Positions 22,509 to 24,459 of a stretch of DNA of 24,459 bases are shown here, piece after piece. Every line of letters starts with the position of its first letter. The stretch's first letter is position 1. The notes under the pieces were generated by a model. That model did no database searches. It was not told the origin of the DNA and worked only from the letters and a program-made list of their open reading frames with translations. The position numbers were made by a program, and so were the translations under genes. Source of the stretch: an uncultured Kiritimatiellota bacterium (GTDB taxonomy: Bacteria; Verrucomicrobiota; Kiritimatiellia; RFP12; UBA1067); NCBI GenBank assembly GCA_934643865.1, contig CAKUCX010000050.1, positions 1 through 24,459 on the forward strand, written 5' to 3'.

Positions 22509-22778
22509 ATGAAGAAGCTGATGATGGCCGCTCTGGCGGCGTGCGCGACGGCGGTTCTGGTCTCGGGCTGCGAGCAGCAGGCGCCTGCCCCCGCCCCGGC
22601 GGCTCCGGCCGCGGCGGCGAAGCCCGCCGAGAAGGCGACGTGCCCGGCGGGCGACAAGGCCTGCGAGGCGAAGAAGGCCGCCGACGCCGCGAAGAAGCCC
22701 GCTGCGGAGGCCCCGAAGGCCGACGCCGCGAAGAAGCCCGCCGCCGAGGCCCCGAAGGCCGACGCCGCGAAGAAGTAG
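22509..22778 (+). CDS. small Ala/Pro/Lys-rich lipoprotein
   Basis: 89 residues. The signal MKKLMMAALAACATAVLVSGC ends in a lipobox LVSGC with the lipidated Cys at position 21. The mature part has no recognisable domain. It is Ala/Pro-rich, contains two more cysteines (CPAGDKACEAKK) and ends in two tandem 13-residue repeats KKPAAEAPKADAA plus KK. The ATG at 22509 follows GAAGGG at about 9 bases; longer in-frame starts upstream would destroy the lipoprotein signal. It may be read through from purB. A structural role, such as binding peptidoglycan or other polyanions through the basic tail, is possible but unproven. Confidence 0.85.
   Translation: MKKLMMAALAACATAVLVSGCEQQAPAPAPAAPAAAAKPAEKATCPAGDKACEAKKAADAAKKPAAEAPKADAAKKPAAEAPKADAAKK
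22692..22769 (+). repeat. 39-bp tandem duplication inside the lipoprotein gene
   Basis: Two adjacent 39-base copies (22692-22730 and 22731-22769) differ at two bases only, both synonymous (GCT/GCC and GCG/GCC alanine codons). They encode two identical KKPAAEAPKADAA units, so the repeat looks maintained at protein level. Confidence 0.9.
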
Positions 22779-22792
22779 GCGGGCGGGAGCAT

Positions 22793-22847
22793 GCGGGCTT
22801 CGGCTCGCCTGCGGGCGGCGCGGGCGGGGTTCGTCCCCGTCCGCGCC
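22793..22847 (+). terminator. two tandem TTCG-loop hairpins between the lipoprotein gene and dnaG
   Basis: The first hairpin (22793-22808) has a 6-bp stem (one G-U pair) with a c-TTCG-g tetraloop. The second (22817-22847) has a 13-bp stem, GGCGCGGGCGGGG against CCCCGTCCGCGCC with one G-U pair, and a TTCGT loop. They lie right after the lipoprotein stop and end 2 bases before the dnaG promoter motif. A short GTT follows instead of a T-run. Termination of the upstream unit is the likely role. Confidence 0.6.
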
Positions 22848-22849
22848 GT

Positions 22850-22860
22850 TGTGCTATAAT
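22850..22860 (+). promoter_or_regulatory. extended -10 promoter of dnaG, predicted leaderless start
   Basis: TGTGCTATAAT, the best -10 match in the window, is followed by seven bases (GGCCGCA) and the ATG at 22868. There is no ribosome binding site, and the -35 position falls within the upstream hairpin without a TTGACA-like sequence. Confidence 0.75.
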
Positions 22861-22867
22861 GGCCGCA

Positions 22868-24459
22868 ATGGCAGGCTTCCCACAGACCCTTCTGGACGAG
22901 ATCAAGGCGCGGACCGATCTTGCCGACCTCGTTTCGTCCTACGGCGTGCAGCTGCGCCGCGCGGGCGGCGACTACAAGGCCTGCTGCCCGTTCCACCGCG
23001 AGAAGACGCCGAGCTTCGTCATCCACCCCCAGCAGGGCTACTACCACTGCTTCGGCTGCGGCGAGAAGGGGGACGCCTTCTCGTTCGTGATGAAGCAGGA
23101 GGGTATGTCGTTCGGCGAGGCCGTGCGCAAGCTCGCCCGGCAGTGCGGCGTGACGGTGGAGGAGAAGGTCGATCCCGACGCCGCGCGCCGCGCGCGCCTC
23201 TACGCGCTCCACGCCGAATTGGCGGCCTTCTTCCGCCGCTGCCTGAAAAGCGCGCCCGAGGCGGAACCGGCCCGCCGCTACCTCCAGGCGCGCCGCCTGC
23301 CCGAGGACGCCCTTGAGAAGTTCTGCGTGGGCTACGCGCCGCGCGCCGCCGCGTCGATGCAGACGTGGGCGCGGAAGTACGGGTTCAGCGCGGACGAGAT
23401 GGACGCGGCGGGCGTCCTCCTCAAAAGCAGGTACGAGAACGGCCGCCCCTACAACCGCTTCGGCGGACGCCTCATGTTCACGATCTGCGACCGGCAGGGC
23501 CGCCCCGTCGCGTTCTCGGGCCGCATCCTCACGAACGAGAAGAAGACCGCGAAGTACGTCAACTCGCCCGAGACCCTCATCTTCAAGAAGTCGCACGTCC
23601 TCTTCGGCCTCGACAAGGCGGCGCCGAACATCGTCAAGGCCCCCGGCCGCTGCGCCCTCGTCTGCGAGGGCCAGATCGACCTCATCCGCTGCCACGCCTG
23701 CGGCTTCACGAACGCGGTGGCCTCGCAGGGCACGGCGTTCACCGAGGAACACGTGCGGATGGTCAAGAAGTGCGCGGACGCCGTGACGCTCGTCTTCGAC
23801 GCGGACGGCGCCGGGCAGAAGGCCGCAATCAAGACGGGCGGCGAATTCCTCGCGGCGGAGATCCCCGTGCGCGTCGCGACCCTGCCGCCGGGCGAGGATC
23901 CCGACTCCCTTCTGCGCGACCAGGGGCCGGACGCCTTCCGCGCGGCGCTTGATCGCGCCGAGTCGATTACGCACTTCCAGGTGCGCACCCTGCTCGCCGC
24001 CGAGGCGCACCCCGGCTCCATCGACGCCGTCTCGCGCGTCGGCCGCGCGGCGCTGGAGACGCTGGCGAAATGCCCCTCGGCCCTCCTGCGCGCCTCGCTC
24101 CTCGGCGAAGCCGCAAAGCTCCTCGGCGTGCCCGTCGCCGCCCTGGAGGAGGATCTGGCGAAGATTTCGCCGTCCGCGCGCCGCCGCCCCGCCGCGCCCG
24201 CCGCCGCCGCTCCGTCACACACCCGCCCCCAGCCGAAGCCGGAGGGAACGGCCCCCAAGCCGATGGGACCTGCCTCCGTGCCAAAAGGGACTCTCCCCGA
24301 CGAGCGCCCCGAGGACTTCTACATCGATTCCGAGCCGCCTGACGACCTTGTGGATCTGCCGCCCCTCGTCGAGCCGCCGCCGCCCCGCGAACAGGCCCTG
24401 TGCGAACTCCTCTTCGCACACGAGCGCGATGCCGCGCTCACCGCGCTCATGGCGCAGTA
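22868..24459 (+). CDS. dnaG: DNA primase DnaG (3' end beyond the window)
   Basis: The frame is open from the ATG at 22868 to the window end (530 codons), so the gene is cut before its helicase-binding end is complete. The CHC2 zinc finger is C40-P-F-H43 with C61-F-G-C64, in the segment CCPFHREKTPSF...YYHCFGCGEKGD. The catalytic core shows YVNSPETLIFKKSHVLFGLDKA. The TOPRIM fold has LVCEGQIDLIRC (Glu near 267) and LVFDADGAGQKA (Asp 311 and 313). A Pro/Ala-rich linker (~440-500) leads to the C-terminal part that binds DnaB. It makes RNA primers at replication forks. Primase often sits before rpoD, but what follows lies outside. Confidence 0.97.
   Translation, partial: MAGFPQTLLDEIKARTDLADLVSSYGVQLRRAGGDYKACCPFHREKTPSFVIHPQQGYYHCFGCGEKGDAFSFVMKQEGMSFGEAVRKLARQCGVTVEEKVDPDAARRARLYALHAELAAFFRRCLKSAPEAEPARRYLQARRLPEDALEKFCVGYAPRAAASMQTWARKYGFSADEMDAAGVLLKSRYENGRPYNRFGGRLMFTICDRQGRPVAFSGRILTNEKKTAKYVNSPETLIFKKSHVLFGLDKAAPNIVKAPGRCALVCEGQIDLIRCHACGFTNAVASQGTAFTEEHVRMVKKCADAVTLVFDADGAGQKAAIKTGGEFLAAEIPVRVATLPPGEDPDSLLRDQGPDAFRAALDRAESITHFQVRTLLAAEAHPGSIDAVSRVGRAALETLAKCPSALLRASLLGEAAKLLGVPVAALEEDLAKISPSARRRPAAPAAAAPSHTRPQPKPEGTAPKPMGPASVPKGTLPDERPEDFYIDSEPPDDLVDLPPLVEPPPPREQALCELLFAHERDAALTALMAQ

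Noticed and set aside
19910..24010. A 1366-codon open frame on the minus strand
   Set aside because: It lies wholly opposite the aminotransferase, purB, lipoprotein and dnaG genes, and its translation is Arg/Ala/Val-rich without any family motif. Long antisense frames are expected at this GC content.

Overview
The window is GC-rich (about 70% by eye), densely packed bacterial chromosome with a Gram-negative-type gene content. My best guess is a member of the PVC superphylum, most likely Kiritimatiellota or a close Verrucomicrobiota/Lentisphaerota relative. The reasons are a GldG-type ABC module with DUF4340, a membrane-anchored squalene-cyclase-like repeat protein, a secreted TIM-barrel protein and a secreted beta-helix protein beside ordinary housekeeping genes. 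This placement is inference. I see no tRNA, rRNA, CRISPR array, IS element, phage or plasmid gene, and no gene-free stretch longer than about 210 bases.

Layout. Left end, minus strand: the start of a RodZ-like HTH_25 gene (1-379) with its own promoter. Next come a squalene-cyclase-like toroid protein (504-2123) and, overlapping it by ATGA, a secreted glycoside-hydrolase-like protein (2120-3805). Then follows a minus-strand run read in the order ftsH (8404-10380), folP, cdaA, a 58-residue YbbR-like anchor and ftsK (3925-6564), with overlapping start and stop codons down to ftsK. From 10489 a secreted right-handed beta-helix gene runs divergently from ftsH and overlaps queC tail to tail by 32 bases.

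Right half, plus strand: ABC ATPase (12874), ABC-2 permease (13598), GldG-like protein (14394), a 112-bp octamer tandem array (16293-16404) and a DUF4340 protein (16459). These are followed almost without gaps by riboflavin synthase, an unknown membrane-anchored helical-repeat protein, an inositol-monophosphatase-family enzyme and a DegT-family aminotransferase. purB has its own promoter, which overlaps the stop codon of the aminotransferase gene. A small Ala/Lys lipoprotein and the 5' part of dnaG (cut by the right edge) close the window.

How it works together: the ftsH run groups membrane protein quality control, folate synthesis, c-di-AMP synthesis and chromosome translocation. Its first genes follow the ftsH-folP-cdaA-ybbR order known in other bacteria. 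The ABC/GldG/DUF4340 block looks like one envelope complex. The most notable new signal is regulatory. Seven AT-rich extended -10 boxes (six matching TGTG[G/C]TATA[C/A]T) stand out in this GC-rich sequence. Every one sits just upstream of a gene, and four lie only 6-10 bases before the ATG with no ribosome binding site between, so leaderless mRNAs are predicted for ftsH, queC, dnaG and the beta-helix gene. The octamer array inside the ABC block and the truncated CdaR/YbbR partner of CdaA are the other points worth checking.
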